From positions 45,299,906-45,363,905 of the forward strand of contig OZ024718.1 of NCBI GenBank assembly GCA_964016875.1: a stretch of DNA of 64,000 bases. The letters are read 5' to 3'. The notes under the pieces are model-generated. The model searched no databases. It was not told the origin of the DNA and saw only the letters and a list, made by a program, of their open reading frames with translations. Origin of the DNA: Fallopia convolvulus. Lineage: Eukaryota; Streptophyta; Magnoliopsida; Caryophyllales; Polygonaceae. This document shows positions 1-12,294 of this stretch, in pieces (within the stretch, counting starts at the first letter, position 1; each line of letters begins with the position of its first letter). The position numbers were made by a program, and so were the translations under genes.

Positions 1-887
1 GAGAACCGATTGAGGAGTCGAGTGGGAGGATTGCGAGCCAAGGTCGATCGAGAGAGAGAGGTTGGGTCGTTAATCAGGTTTTTCTACTCGGTGTTGTTTT
101 GTTTTCGGTTTCTTCTGAAGTTTGTAAGACGATAGTTCTATTATTAATTTGAAGTAAGTTTGTTTTGTTTTCAATGTTTTGTTTTGTTGAAGTTATTTTC
201 TTTATTAATATGAGTAGTGAGTAGTTTTCTTATCTAGGGTCGGGGTTGAAACCCGACATAGTTATGCATGTTTGGTGAGTGAGTTGATGTTTTGAATGCC
301 TTTTATCTATTATTTTTAGATTGCTTGTTGTGTTTATGCTTAGACGATAGTCGAAGTAATTTGAGCTTGCAATTTGATCGAAAGAGAAAGTTGTCAACTT
401 GAAGGTTGATATTGTTCGATTACGAAAGTTTCGAGCTTTGGATCCAAAACAAGTGATTGGGTGAATTAATTGATGAGAATTGATTGATTTGCTTGCTAGT
501 CAGCGAAAGTTGATAAATTAATCTATTTAAAGGCATGATCTTTATCTTCTTATGAGTTTTTATGCATAGCTATGTTGTGGTAACCCTTGTCCTAGGTTTT
601 TATTCTTATTTGAGTTTGCATCGGTTACATTTGTTATCGAGTTACTTGCCTCGATACCGAACCTGAGTTTAGGTCGTTAGTGTGAGTTCGTAGAGTCATC
701 CAGGTTCGTTAACGACCCTAACAAAGTCGTTAACGAGGTTGGTCGTAGGTGTTTTGTGTTATTTTGCTTTGTTTTTAGTAGTTGATAGACAAACAACCGT
801 GCTTCCCGTGGAACGATCCTGACTTCGCTATACTCAGCGGGGTCTTGACTTATAAATTTTTTTGTTGTCAAGAATACCCTCTCAACA
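1..887 (+). repeat. Left LTR of element A (3' part)
   Basis: It aligns base for base with 8951-9837 with only scattered substitutions. It ends in CA, three bases before the primer-binding site. It contains one 21-bp-phased palindrome pair (TCGTTAACGA at 706-715 and 727-736). In the right LTR the first member of that pair is mutated (near 9656-9665). Confidence 0.93.
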
Positions 888-890
888 AAT

Positions 891-908
891 TGGCGCCGTT
901 GTCGGGGA
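891..908 (+). other. Primer-binding site of element A (tRNA-Asp type)
   Basis: The 18-mer TGGCGCCGTTGTCGGGGA begins three bases after the LTR. It differs by one C-to-T change from element C's site (61170-61187). This primer site is the type known for Athila elements, complementary to the 3' end of tRNA-Asp. The tRNA assignment is from family knowledge. Confidence 0.85.
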
Positions 909-1002
909 AGCAGTAGTGTTCGTTTGTTTATCTGTGGGTCTGGGAATAGCCCGACCCCGTTTTTTGCTTTAATTTCGTTTTCTTTGTTTGTTTTCTCAGC
1001 GT

Positions 1003-2780
1003 ATGCCAGCTGGACGTCGTAGGCTCGAATTTGACAACACCGGTTATTATTCAGAACCCGAACGTTCCCTACACTGTAGACGCCAAGAAAACCAAGCCAT
1101 GACTACACAAGAAGAGATGGCTCGTCAGATGGAAGTCCTCTAGAAGCGGATGGAGGAGCTAAAAGCTGATAGAGATGCCGCTGCTGCTGAAGTTGAGCGT
1201 CAACGAGTCAACAACACTCGTTTACAGGAAGAGTTGAATGCCTATCCGAGGAATGCCAAGCAATACATGCATCCAGAACCGAGGGTGCCGAAGTCTCCAA
1301 TTGTGCTTCCGGAGATAGAGAAGACTTTTGAGATTAAGTCTCAATTTATATCCTTGATTAAAAGGGCTGAGTTTGAAGGGAAACCTACTGAGTGCCCTAT
1401 GGAACATATTAGAAACTTTCTTGATTTATGTGACACTATAGCTGCTGATGGTGTCTCACTTGAATATGTTCTGTTAAAAGTTTTTAGGTGCTCTCTTACT
1501 GGAAAGGCCCTGAGCTGGTTGGAGAGCTTACCTCCTAAGTCTATCAGGACTTGGAAGGCTTTGTATGATCAATTTCTTACAAAGTTTTTCCCTCCTGCCA
1601 AGACAACGGAGTTGAGAAAATGCATCACCTCCTATCACCAGCTGCCTAATGAGACCTTTGTAGAAACTTGGGAAAGATTTAAGGAAATGCTTAGACAGTT
1701 CCCTACTCATGGGCAACCTTTATATGTGTTCCAAGAAATCTTTTTCCAGGGTATCAATGCAGAGATGAAGAACCACATCAACACGCATACAGCGTGCGGT
1801 TTTATAGAGATGGATCCTACAACTACATGGGAATTGCTGGACAAGCTGTCCAACTATGATGCCATGTATGGTACCCAACAATCACGCCAGCCCCAGAGGC
1901 GTCTCTACATGCCTAACAAGGAAGAAGTTGACCCAGATGTCAAAAATCAATTTCTGCAAGACGAGGTCAACCGCCCGAAGAAGCAGGCAAGTTTTCTAAA
2001 ATCCTCTCAATCTTGTCAAGAATGTGGCTATTCTGCCCATACTACTTCTGCTTGCACTAACATAGAGCAGGTAAGAGCCGCTGAGACATATGCTGAAGTG
2101 AACTATATGAGAGGCCCATACAGAAACCAACCTAGTAATTTTGACAGGTCAAACAATTATCCAAAATAGGGCAATCAAAATCCGAATTCAAACTATGCAG
2201 CGCCTCCAGCAGATAGACGACCTGCGCCATATCGACCTCCAGGCTATCAAGAGCCACCATCATGGGCACAAGGGCTACAGGAAGGCATTAACGAAGTCCA
2301 TAATAAATTCAATGAAGTGTATAGCAAGATTGATGGAATCCAAGCCAACCTTAACAATCAAAACAAAAGATGGGGAGAGTTCGATGTGTGGAAGAAGAAT
2401 GTCGACTCCCAACTAGGGAACCTTGCTGCACAGATTCCAAGGCCACAAGGGCAACTCCCGGGCCGACCCGAGGAGAACCCTAGAGGACAAATAGCAGCGG
2501 TGCACCTTAGGAGCGGAAAGACACTTCCGGAGCGTATCCAAGCTAAGGAGACGAGCCCCACGACTGATGAGGAAGCTACGGCTCAGCTCGGTAACGAGCC
2601 AAAGAGAGTCGTTGCCGAACCTGCACACCATGATGACGATGCTCCCAGGGTCGTTAATGAACCCAGCCAAGGTAAGTTTCCTATTCCGAGCTCCTCTCCC
2701 AATCCCAGGCTCGTTAACGACCCATTAGGGTCGATAACGATCCTCCGAGCATACCAATCGACCCTAATGTCGACCCGATA
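1003..2780 (+). pseudogene. gag of element A (capsid and zinc knuckle), broken
   Basis: The start at 1003 (MPAGRRRLE) aligns with the gag start of element B. A predicted coiled-coil segment is followed by a retrotransposon gag core containing ECPMEHIRNFLDL, ALSWLESLPP and NETFVETWERFKEML, then a zinc knuckle CQECGYSAHTTSAC (C-x2-C-x4-H-x4-C) near 2014-2055. The protein would coat and package element RNA. In-frame TAG stops lie at 1141 and 2167. The frame is lost near 2720-2740, inside a palindrome pair in the gag-protease linker, where the centre spacing is 20 rather than 21 bp. This suggests a one-base deletion. It cannot make a full-length Gag unless stops are read through. Confidence 0.9.
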
Positions 2781-3580
2781 GCATCACCTCTCGAGCCCGC
2801 GTTGGTTCCGAGAAAGGTGAATTCTCTTCCTTTTCCCACTAAGAAATCTAAGGACTCTACAGAGAGTAAGTTTAAGCGTTTCGTAAAGATTCTCCAGGGC
2901 ATTAATATTTCTATCCCATTCGCTGAGGCCCTAAGCGAAATGCCGGCTTACACAAAATTCTTGAAAAATATTCTTAGCAGGAAACGATCCATTACAGAGC
3001 TGCAAGATGTGGTCCGATCCATCACTCTACCAGAGAAACTAGGCGATCCAGGGAGATTTGCCATAACAATTGGCATAGGCGACCACAAATTCAAAGCTTT
3101 ATGTGATTTGGGAGCCAGTGCTAGTTTACTCCATCTTTCAATATGGTTAAAGGCCAACATGGGACCATTGGAGCCTGTAGACATGAATCTCTATATGGCA
3201 GACGGATCAAGCGTAAAAGCTACAGGAGTCGTGGACGATTATCCCATTCAAGTTGGGAAATTCTTTATTCCAAATGATTTCATCGTTCTCGACATGCCTA
3301 AGGACCCTCACGTCCCCATTATCTTAGGCAGGCCATTCCTAGCTACAGTAGGTGCTAGGGTAGATGTGCGGAAAGGACTCCTCACTTTTGATATTGGAGA
3401 GGAACGTGTGGAATTCGGCCTTGACCAAAACACAAATGACCCAACTGCAGCTGCACATATTGAGTTGACCCAACCAGAACTCGACATAGCTGTTCCTAAC
3501 GACCCTCCTCCAATTACCAAAGAGGACGATAATTTCACACAAATCCCTACCGACCCCCTTGGTCCAGCTCCGAGTCCCCT
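2781..3580 (+). pseudogene. Aspartic protease domain of element A
   Basis: The open frame covering 2802-3662 reads through the retropepsin region: the active-site motif DLGAS has its Asp codon at 3105-3107, followed by SIWLKANMGPLEP, a flap-like segment and the conserved ILGRPFLA. This enzyme would cleave the Gag-Pol polyprotein. It is one frame away from gag because of the linker frameshift. The catalytic Asp is intact. Downstream, where element B has reverse transcriptase, A passes into unrelated low-complexity sequence and then a stub of the RNase H-integrase spacer. Confidence 0.88.
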
Positions 3581-3928
3581 ATGCAAAGCTATAATGACGG
3601 AATCGTTAGCACATGGTCGACAATGGTTCCAACGACCTCAGTATCAACATCTTTTCCAATAAATCGAGGTGAGTACTCTAACTATGAATTCACTAGTACT
3701 GGTTATAATTCTTCTTCATATCCTGTTCCTACACCGTACCCCACTATTTATGCTATAGAGGAGTCCAAGCCCCCTTGGTTTTCGGATTTCACTAACCCTT
3801 GTGTAGGAATACCGGGCATATTACTAGAAGATAGAGGACCAAATTTAGTGACAAGAGCCGATAATGTTTATAAGGCTAAGTATGGGGTTCCTCAAAACCC
3901 CGACCTAGCTACAGGAGAACCACCTTGA
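3581..3928 (+). pseudogene. Stub of the RNase H-integrase spacer, element A
   Basis: The translated segment YAIEESKPPWFSDFTN (frame starting 3581) matches the spacer IHAIRGSKVPWFADFAN of element B, which lies between RNase H and integrase. Just downstream, KAKYGVPQ resembles the integrase segment LAKYGVSHR. The whole RT/RNase H and integrase core regions (about 3 kb in B) are therefore deleted, leaving this scar. The reading ends at the same post-integrase sequence (GTAAGT at 3935) found in B. I see no independent function. Confidence 0.7.
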
Positions 3929-5132
3929 GCCAAGGTAAGTACGTCGGGCTGACGACGTTAAAAATAGCGCTTACGGGAGGCAACCCGGTTTTTAGTTTAG
4001 TTTTTTTCCTTTCTTTTTAAGATCTTTTTCGTAGCTTTCTTTTGAGTTTTAGTAGTAGTTTTTGAGGTAGCAAGATGGAATTGTTTTTAGGCTAACCAGA
4101 AACAGGAGTTAGGCTCGGAAAATCACTCGAAAGAGGATACGCAGGCTCGTTAACGATCCCACCCAGGGTCGTTAACGACCCAGTTTGGCGACCCAAAATA
4201 GAAACGGGCAGGTAAGTTTTTAACCTAATCTATCCTATATCTTTTACCACTTGTGCCGCCCCTTTCACCCTCTTCACCTATAAAACCCTTCCAAATTCCC
4301 AAAATCCCACTCTCAAATTCTCAATCCGAAGCTTAAACTCTCAAAATCCTACCGGTCCCCATCTATCGATCGGAATTTGCACCACCACCGTACCCCCGGA
4401 ATTTTACCCCGTTAACGAACACGCAACCCTTGCATTCGTTACCGGCGAGAACCAAGCTCGTTAACCACTCCTAATTTCAATCTCGTTCTTCAATTTCTCG
4501 ATCTAACGATATGATTCCTAAACCTTAACTCTCTATTTGCATGATTCATGGTTTATAGGGTCGAAATTTCATATCTTGTTCTTGCTTGTATGAAGTGGTC
4601 GAATAGCATGTTTATTGCTCAATGATTTTGTTGTTTCATATATTGGTGGTTGATCTTGATCTATATTCGTGTTCTTGCTTGATTCTCCATTGAAATTTGA
4701 TTAGGAAAAGCATGAATTACCTTGTTCTAGAATTGAGTGATCTTCACCATGAATTTTTGGGCAATTATAGCATGTTCGGGATGGGTAATCGAGCAAGTAT
4801 GTGGTGCATATACCCGATTGTGTGTCTTATGTAGGATTGTGTGTCTTATGTAGGATTGTGTGTGATGCATGTTTGATTTAATGCATAATTTTGGATATTT
4901 TGCATTCGGAAACTGCGAACTGGTTCTCATACAGGCTCGTTAACGACCTATCCAGGCTCCTTAACGACCCTGCATATTGCCTAGTCAAAAACACCAGTCC
5001 AGGCTCGTTACTGACCCCAGTTGGGTCGTTAACGAGGCACTTCCAGAGCAATTTCGAAGCCAAGTATGAGGTCTCTTTCCTATTGATTTGTATGGATCTT
5101 ATCTTTGTCAATTCGTATTTTTCTAGGTCCAT
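3929..5132 (+). promoter_or_regulatory. Leader upstream of the 3' ORF, with internal promoter and splice-like sites
   Basis: No coding sequence. It holds a consensus 5' splice site just after the integrase end (AAG|GTAAGT, GT at 3935), a second one (CAG|GTAAGT at 4212), a TATA box (4279-4285) and a pyrimidine-rich 3' splice-like TTTTTCTAG ending at 5126, seven bases before the ORF start. Palindrome pairs lie at 4147/4169, 4937/4959 and 5005/5026. Element B has the same arrangement at the same spacing. I infer that the 3' ORF is expressed either from an internal promoter or from a spliced RNA. Confidence 0.6.
4278..4288 (+). promoter_or_regulatory. Candidate internal TATA box, element A
   Basis: CTATAAAACCC followed by a C-rich, A-poor tract resembles a plant core promoter. 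It lies 854 bp before the 3' ORF start. Element B has TATAAAA at 19122-19128 (minus), about 850 bp before its ORF start. The conserved distance is the main support. Confidence 0.5.
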
Positions 5133-6682
5133 ATGGAAAGTTCTAGCCGAGCTACAACAAGAGCCGACAAGAAGAAGAGGAATCAACGGTCCCCATCTCC
5201 TCCGCGCATGGATAATGTGATCTTGCGCACCCAAGCACAAGCTGACCGATACAATGCTCTGTTAAACAAGGATCACTACACTAGGTGATTCTCAAGGTCA
5301 AGTGCTAAGGCAATGAGGCTTTATGATGATGTAAAAGAGGCCTTTTCTATTCTTGGCATGCCTCACTTGTTGAAGAAGGAAGAGGTACCACACTTCCCGA
5401 CTCTCACTTCTGAGTTTCTGGCTACTCTTGAGACAAGATTCCCGACCAAGACCTCGACTGGACGGATTAGATTCAGGCTCGGTAATGTCAGTCGTGAGTA
5501 CACAATGGAGGAGTTCAATACTATTCTCGATCTTCCGAATCCTTCTCGGGATTACAACATCAAGGACTACAAGGTGATAAGGACTTGGAGCTACATCACC
5601 GGGGAAGTAGAGCCTTCCTCGGCAGCACTTTCTGGGGCAAGCATCATCACCCCATTTTCCGGATCACTCTCCGAGTCTTAGCCGCTACATTTTGGCCCAA
5701 GAGAGAGCTGAATAGGCCAACGAGGATGGAAGTTGCATGCCTCCGAACCATACTATTTGAGGATCCCGCCCCATTGAACTTGGGTTATGAATGGCTTCTA
5801 TATGTGGAGAAGCAAGGAATGAAGTCAAAAGAAGTATGGTGCGGGAACTTGGTTAGTCTCTTGGCGACCAATCTTGGAGTCAATCTCTCTCTCTACACGC
5901 CATCCCACACTCAATTGCTCAACAGGAACTACTGGTCTAGCTCTGACATTTTTACTCAGGTTCGGGATGGGTACACTACAACAATCAACGCCGAGATGTC
6001 GTACCCACCCAGGGAAAATTGGAGCTACTTTACGTACCGAACTGGTACGAGTCATGGACGGGGCATGCGTTCCCATTGGAGCCCAAGCGCAGGATGAGCT
6101 ATCGCTCAGGCCATGTGAGTCACGGTTCGAGAGGGAGGAAGAAGCTATGGACGAAGATGATGAAGAGACTGAGGCAGCTACAGAGGCAGGCATGGAAGAG
6201 CTCGACATCGGGGAAGATGACCTCGACATAGAGATTTTGGGAAACAACAGCTTCATTAACGAGCCCACCAGGGTCGTTAACGACCACTTCGAGGCTACTA
6301 CCGAGGCCCACAGCTTCGGTAACGACCCCCGCAGCAACCTGCCGAGCCTCATTCCTATGGTCTTATGCCCTACAATCCGGTAATTCTTCAAGACCACTTT
6401 CAGCCTCACAACCACTATCAACCACCACCTCAGCCCGAGTACACTGGATCGAGTATCCCGTCTCCATGGGCCAAAGATCTTTCGTCTCAGATGCAGCAGT
6501 TGAACCTTCAGCAGACACACATTCACCAGAGGATGGATAGGTGGGAGAGTGTCTATTCTGCTTGCATGGCGTTGGATGAAGCGAGGCATCAATAGAGAGA
6601 AGTGGATGATGCAGAACGTTGGAGGACAATGTATGACTTCATGAGGAACTTTGAGCACCAATTCCCACCACCAGGGCGCTGA
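5133..6682 (+). pseudogene. Athila-type 3' ORF of element A, broken
   Basis: This is the extra ORF that Athila-group elements carry between integrase and the 3' LTR (the position of env; compare the ATHILA ORF-1 Pfam family). From 5133: a basic Ser/Arg-rich N terminus, then a conserved body with KEAFSILGMPHLL, RTWSYITGEVEPS, FWPKRELNRPTRMEVACLRTILFE and KEVWCGNLVSLLATNLGV, an acidic stretch, and a Gln-rich C-terminal segment that may form a coiled coil. No signal peptide or membrane helix is visible, so envelope function is not supported. It is broken by TGA at 5286 (Trp in B), by frameshifts near 5640 and 6050-6100 and between 6330 and 6365, and by a stop near 6593. Confidence 0.8.
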
Positions 6683-8353
6683 TTTAGTTTGAGAGTTGTT
6701 TCTTTTCTGCTTTAAAAGTCTTGTAAGTTTTTCTTTTTCTTTTTCTTCTCTTTTCTATTCTTTTCTTCTGCTTATTTTTATTACAGTGGGGACACTGTAA
6801 TTTTAAGTATGGGGTGGGAAAGGGTAGAAAGCTTGTGTCTTGTTTGTTTTTTGTGTCTTGTGTGTTTTTAGTAGTTCTTTGTTTAAATAAATCAAAAATC
6901 ACAAAAAAATTGAAAATTAGAAAAATTAAAAAAAGAAAAGAAAAAAGAGTTGTTAGAATAGATAGATACCCTTTTCTTATGGTTCTATGATAGTAGTTAC
7001 TAGCATGATCATGTAATTCCTTGCAAGCATGTCTTTGATAGTATAGCCTGATTCTTGATATGAAATTATTTTATAGAGGAATATCATTTGATGAAATTGA
7101 GCATGTATACTTTTTAGCATGAGTGATGCAATCCAACAAAATTGTTACCTTGAGAGTTATTTTTGGCCTTATAGGGAGAACATTAAGAATCCCTCTTTTT
7201 TCTTGTATGATTTACTCTCTATATGCATATTATCTCTTGGAATTGTGATGGTTATCTATTACTTGAGACCTATATAAGATTTATAGTTCATTGCATGTGA
7301 AATCATATGATAGAGAACTTATTTTTCATAAGCCTTATTAATCCATATCCTACCTTATCATTATCTTCTTTTTGAAGCCAATTTGAGCCTTATAGCCTCT
7401 TTTATTTTTAGCTCCACAAAAATATTCCCTAGCCGAGATAAGCTTGACCCTATCCGGGGATTAGGACTTAGATTGGAGAGGTTTGTTTTGTAGAGTGAAA
7501 AGATATATTTGGTTCGAAATTAAGGGTTTTTGAAGGGTAGACTGGAAGTCTCTTGTGTAAAAGAAAGATCTCTTGGTAAGAAAGGATGCACAAGAGAAAA
7601 GTTGTTGAAAGAAGAAAGAAAAAAAGGAAGAAAGTGTACACGATGAAGCTCGTTAACGACCTAGTTGGTTCGTTAACGAGGCTGAGCGAGGATAAAAGAG
7701 GAAAAAAAGCCGAAGTAATATGAGGGGTACGATGTGCATTTGTGTTTAATAGATAAGCTAGAGATTCTTTTGAGTTGTTGTATGAGGCTTTTTAGGATAT
7801 GTTGGGTGAGTGAAAGAATAAGTGCATAAAGAAGAGTGAGTTTGGTATGTCTTTATGAGAGTTTTGTTTATGTGTGAGTTTTTAGGAGTCTTTGATTCCC
7901 GGATATTATTAGCACCACATAGCCAAAATATTTCCACACCTTATTTGTATTTACCAAGCCCCAATACAACCCGACCGAATGGGAACTTCTATGAAGTTTT
8001 TCATTGAGCCTAAGTTCTCTTGATGATTTTTATGTGTCTTGACAAATCTTAGGTGGAGAGTTTGGTGATATAAGTTCCAATTTCTATGAGTTTTTGTACA
8101 TAAGATGAGTTGAGAGTTGAATTTATAAGCCTACACTTGAGAGTTGAGTGAAGCACATATATCCCTTGAGAGGTTGAATTGTATTTTGCTTGTGTCTATT
8201 TGGTGTATATATGTGTGTGATGACGTTAATAGTCATTTGCTAATTTCTGCTATGGTTTTGAGTTTGCTTTTTAAGTTGATGGCTATTTGCTTGATAAGTA
8301 TGGTTGTTTGGTTTTGATTATTGTTTAGTGATTGCTTGAGGACAAGCAAGTCT
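6683..8353 (+). other. 3' non-coding region of element A
   Basis: No gene. It is AT-rich and collinear with the corresponding region of element B (15050-16719), so it is a genuine part of the family and not a later insertion. It contains a 10-mer identical to the polypurine tract (AAGTATGGGG at 6805-6814), preceded by the short inverted repeat ACAGTGGGGACACTGT, and one palindrome pair (TCGTTAACGA at 7650 and 7670). Confidence 0.75.
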
Positions 8354-8368
8354 AAGTATGGGGTATTT
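8354..8368 (+). other. Polypurine tract region of element A
   Basis: AAGTATGGGG (8354-8363) lies directly upstream of the right LTR start TGATATTCATG. The same 10-mer precedes the LTR of element B. This is the expected plus-strand priming position. Confidence 0.7.
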
Positions 8369-9837
8369 TGATATTCATGTTTTTAGTCTAGTTTTTGGTT
8401 TGTTTCTTAGTTTGTTTAGGTTTAGTTTTGGTAGTTTTTAGAGTTAGTTTGGTGTGTTTTTGGATAAGTTTGCATATTTTGTGAAAAGTATGGAAGCTAC
8501 TCCGTTTTGTGTCTTTTTGTAGGTTTTGAGCAGGAAAGAGCGTTTTTAGAGCTGAATTGGAGTGCTATGGTGGAGGTCGGAAGAACCTGAAGATAAAGAG
8601 GTTGAAGTCCAAGCTATTTAAGTAAAGAAGAGTTGAAGAAGCCAAATCTCAGGCTCGTTAACGAGGCTGTGAAGGGTCGTTAACGAGGCATAAAGATAGA
8701 ATTTTTGGATGGATTTTGTGATTCCTACCGACCTTGTGCGGAAGTTGTTGATGATGATTCCGTGTCGGTAGAGGTTTTAAGTGTTTTTAGGGTTTTAATG
8801 ATTTTTAGGGTTGTTATATCTTCTATCTTATATCTTGTTATCTTTTTAGAGTTAGTTTCTATCTTTTAAGGTTTTAATAGATAGCTTTATTAGTATAAAT
8901 ACCCTTCTTTCTAGCCTAGAAGAGGGAGAGGACGATTTGATTTCTTCTAGGAGAACCGATTGAGGAGTCGAGTGGGAGGATTGCGAGCCAAGGTCGATCG
9001 AGAGAGAGAGGTTGGGTCGTTAATCAGGTTTTTCTACTCGGTGTTGTTTTGTTTTCGGTTTCTTCTGAAGTTTGTAAGACGATAGTTTTATTATTAATTT
9101 GAAGTAAGTTTGTTTTGTTTTCAATGTTTTCTTTTGTTGAAGTTGTTTGCTTTATTAATATGAGTAGTGAGTAGTTTTCTTATCTAGGGTCGGGGTTAAA
9201 ACCCGACATAGTTATGCATGTTTGGTGAGTGAGTTGATGTTTTGAATGCCTTTTATCTATTATTTTTAGATTGCTTGTTTTGTTTATGCTTAGACGATAG
9301 TCGAAGTAATTTGAGTTTGCAATTTGATCGAAAGAGAAAGTTGTCAACTTGAATGTTGATATTGTTCGATTACGAAAGTTTCGAGCTTTGGATCCAAAAC
9401 AAGTGATTGGGTGAATTAATTGATGAGAATTGATTGATTTGCTTTCTAGTCAGCGAAAGTTGATAAATTTATCTATTTAAAGGCATGATCTTTATCTTCT
9501 TATGAGTTTTTATGCATAGCTATGTTGTGGTAACCCTTGTCCTAGGTTTTTATTCTTATTTGAGTTTGCATCGGTTATATTCGTTATCGAGTTACTTGCC
9601 TCGATACCGAACCTGAGTTTAGGTCGTTAGTGTGAGTTCGTAGAGTCATCCAGGTTCGTTAACTTCCCTAACAAAGTCGTTAACGAGGTTGGTCGTAGGT
9701 GTTTTGTGTTATTTTGCTTTGTTTTTAGTAGTTGATAGACAAACAACCGTGCTTCCCGTGGAACGATCCTGACTTCGCTATACTCAGCGGGGTCTTGACT
9801 TATAAATTTATTTGTTGTCAAGAATACCCTCTCGACA
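8369..9837 (+). repeat. Right LTR of element A (1469 bp)
   Basis: It runs from TGATATTCATG to CA. A TATA-like segment (TATAAATACCC) lies near 8903. Palindrome pairs are at 8655/8677 (intact) and about 9656/9677 (first member mutated). It ends inside LINE coding sequence. Confidence 0.92.
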
Positions 9838-12204
9838 AAACTTAACGTCCTAGCTTTCCACCCCGAAAGACGAGCATTAAACTTATCCACCAACCCCGAA
9901 AACATCTCCTTGTTAACTTGTTTATGAAGGATAGGGAGCCCAAGATAAAATCCCAAATCCTTAGTCACCTTAAAGCCACTAGCGGTCTCTAAACTTCTGA
10001 TCATTCTAGCATTCACATTAGGGGAAACAAAAATCATTGATTTGTGAGCACTTATTCTTTGACCCGACGCGCAACAAAAGCGATCAAGGCACTTCAATTT
10101 GATTGATGGAAGCCTCCGCAAAAAGCATGATATCGTCAGCAAAGAACATATGGGAAAGCAAAGGCCCGCTCCTAGTCAATTTAATCGGTTTCCAAGTCCC
10201 CATATCCACAGCCTCTCTAATAATATGGCTCAATCTCTCAATGCACAAAAGAAACAAATAAGGAGAAATAGTATCCCCTTGCCTAACTCCCCTAGAGGTC
10301 GTGAAATGATTCGAGACCTCGCCGTTCCAAAGAATCTGCATCTTAGTTACGGAAACACACTCCATAATCCATCTAACCCATTGATCGGGGAAGCCAGTGG
10401 AAATAAGTGTGTCCTCAATAAAATCCCATCTAAGGCAATCATACGCCTTCTCAAGATCTAGTTTCAAGATCATCCATCCTTTATCACCTTTCTTTCTTCT
10501 CATTGAATGAGCCACTTCTTGCGCCACAACAATGTTATCGGTAATCAACCGCCCCAGGAGAAAGCTTCCTTGAGTTGGCCCTATAATATCCATCAACACC
10601 GGTTTCAATCTATTGGCCAAGATTTTAGTAATCACTTTGTAAATGACATTACATAGACTGATAGGGAAAAATTGACTAAGAGACTCTGGCTTGTCTCGTT
10701 TAGTCAATAACACAATCAACGTGTCGTTCACCCCTTCCTAAAGCTTAGCTGTTGCAAAAAACTCCCTGAAAAAAGCCACAATATAAGTACCCACAATATT
10801 CCAATGCTTTTGAAAGAAAACCGGTTGAAAACCGTCCAACCCCAGAGATTTGAAGGCACCCATCTCTTTCATCGCTCTCCAAACTTCATCTTCCGACACC
10901 GGGCTTGTAAGCTTTCCTAACCACGTATTGTTTATGGAAGGGAAGCTCACATTCAATCCCGGTAAGCTGACCTCCCCTAAACCATTAGCCGTGTAAAGGG
11001 AACGAAAGAAATCGACAACCATCATCTCAAGATCATCTCTTTTATCCACCCAGTTTCTGTCGTTATCACGAAGACACTCGATTCTATTGTGTCTCCTCCA
11101 AATAAGTGTAGACGTGTGCAAGAAAGACGTGTTTCGATCACCAAAAACTAGCCACTTCTCTCTCAATTTCTGAAACCACAAAATCTCCTCCTGCTCAAGA
11201 ATCAACTCCAACTCTTTCTGAAGCTTCATCACTTTATCAAGTAAAGCCGCCGATCGGACCTTATTTTGATGATTTTGGACCCGTTCAACTTCATCCAACA
11301 AGATCCTCTTTCGCTTGTGAATGTTACCAAAAACCTTTTTATTCTAAATCAAGAGCTCATCCTTAAGCAACGACAAAGCACTCGGGGCGTCAATATCACT
11401 ACTCCAAGAATTCTCAACCTTGTGAGCAAAAACCGGGTGAATCATCCAAGCCGCTTTGCACCGAAAAGGACGTCTGTTCTTGTTCAACCCCAAATCCGGA
11501 CAGAAACTAATCAAGAAAGGATTGTGGTCCGAGGAAAAACGGGGAAAATGACGCACCCGAGCCTCATTCCATATGGTCATTGCCTCAACATTCATGAACA
11601 CACGATCCAACCTTTTTGATATGACATCGTTGTGAGAAAAGCGTTTACTCCGAGTGAAACGAGGACCCACAAAATTCATATCAATGAGGCCAAGATTATT
11701 CTTCCAAAGATTATAAGTATCGGAGTCCAAATGAAGGCCATCCGAACCACCTTCTCTCTCATGGTTAAACAAAATGCAGTTGAAATCACCACACACAACG
11801 ACCGGGCCAACAACTCTTTTCACTGCATTCTCGAACTGCTTCCAAAAGACCACCATCCGAGTAGAGTCCGATGGCCCATACACAACAAAAATATTGATTG
11901 TGCTACCTCGATCAACATACTTAGCATGAATAAAGTCCCGGTACAAATTCACAATATCAACTTTCACTTTAGACTTCTTCCACATCAACCAAACACCCCC
12001 GACAAAACTAATAGCTTCAACCAGAACATGTTTATTAAAGCTCAATCTCTCCATCTTCTTACAAACCTCATCAGCTCTCTCACCCGAAATACGGGGTTCA
12101 AAAAGAGCCACGATATCAACTTTATGATGATTAATCATGTAACGGATTGCTTGTCGAAAACCTGGCTTTCCTGCACCGAAACAATTCCACATTAGTATAT
12201 TCAT
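9838..12204 (-). pseudogene. LINE ORF2: APE endonuclease and reverse transcriptase, truncated
   Basis: From 12204 (MNILMWNCFGAG) an apurinic-type endonuclease shows VVYGPSD, VVCGDFNCIL and the catalytic SDHNPF. It is followed by a linker and an RT with ILKLDLEKAYDCL, RGVRQGDTISPYLF and the active-site FADD (10132-10143). It would nick target DNA and copy its own RNA there. In-frame stops are at 11344 (TAG, where family members have Trp in a WNK-like motif) and 10738, and the frame shifts near 10110, just after FADD. The 3' end is lost to element A at 9838. No intact ORF2 remains here. Confidence 0.88.
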
Positions 12205-12294
12205 AGATAATGGATATAAGGAAAAAACAGGAAACCAAAAGGATTATGCAGGCCCTTGAGCTAACGAGCTCTCCACCATATCAGAATCATTCGC

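Larger units (their letters stand above)
1..9837 (+). mobile_element. Element A: Athila-like Ty3/gypsy LTR retrotransposon, pol-deleted
   Basis: The first 887 bases match 8951-9837 without gaps, so they are the 3' part of the left LTR and the right LTR. About 582 bases of the left LTR lie outside the window. Between the LTRs come a tRNA-Asp type primer site, gag, an aspartic protease, a stub of the RNase H-integrase spacer, a long leader, an Athila-type 3' ORF, about 1.7 kb of non-coding DNA and a polypurine tract. Reverse transcriptase, RNase H and nearly all of integrase, present in relative B, are missing, so A could only have moved with help from a complete relative. Its right edge falls inside a LINE reading frame, which gives the insertion order. 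The left target duplication is outside the window. Confidence 0.93.

Noticed and set aside
2802..3662. Protease frame of element A as a working gene
   Set aside because: The catalytic motif is intact but it is out of frame with gag and has no start of its own that fits the family.
5133..6682. Envelope gene in the 3' ORF position
   Set aside because: No signal peptide, membrane helix or cleavage site is visible in A or in the better copy in B. The position alone is not enough.
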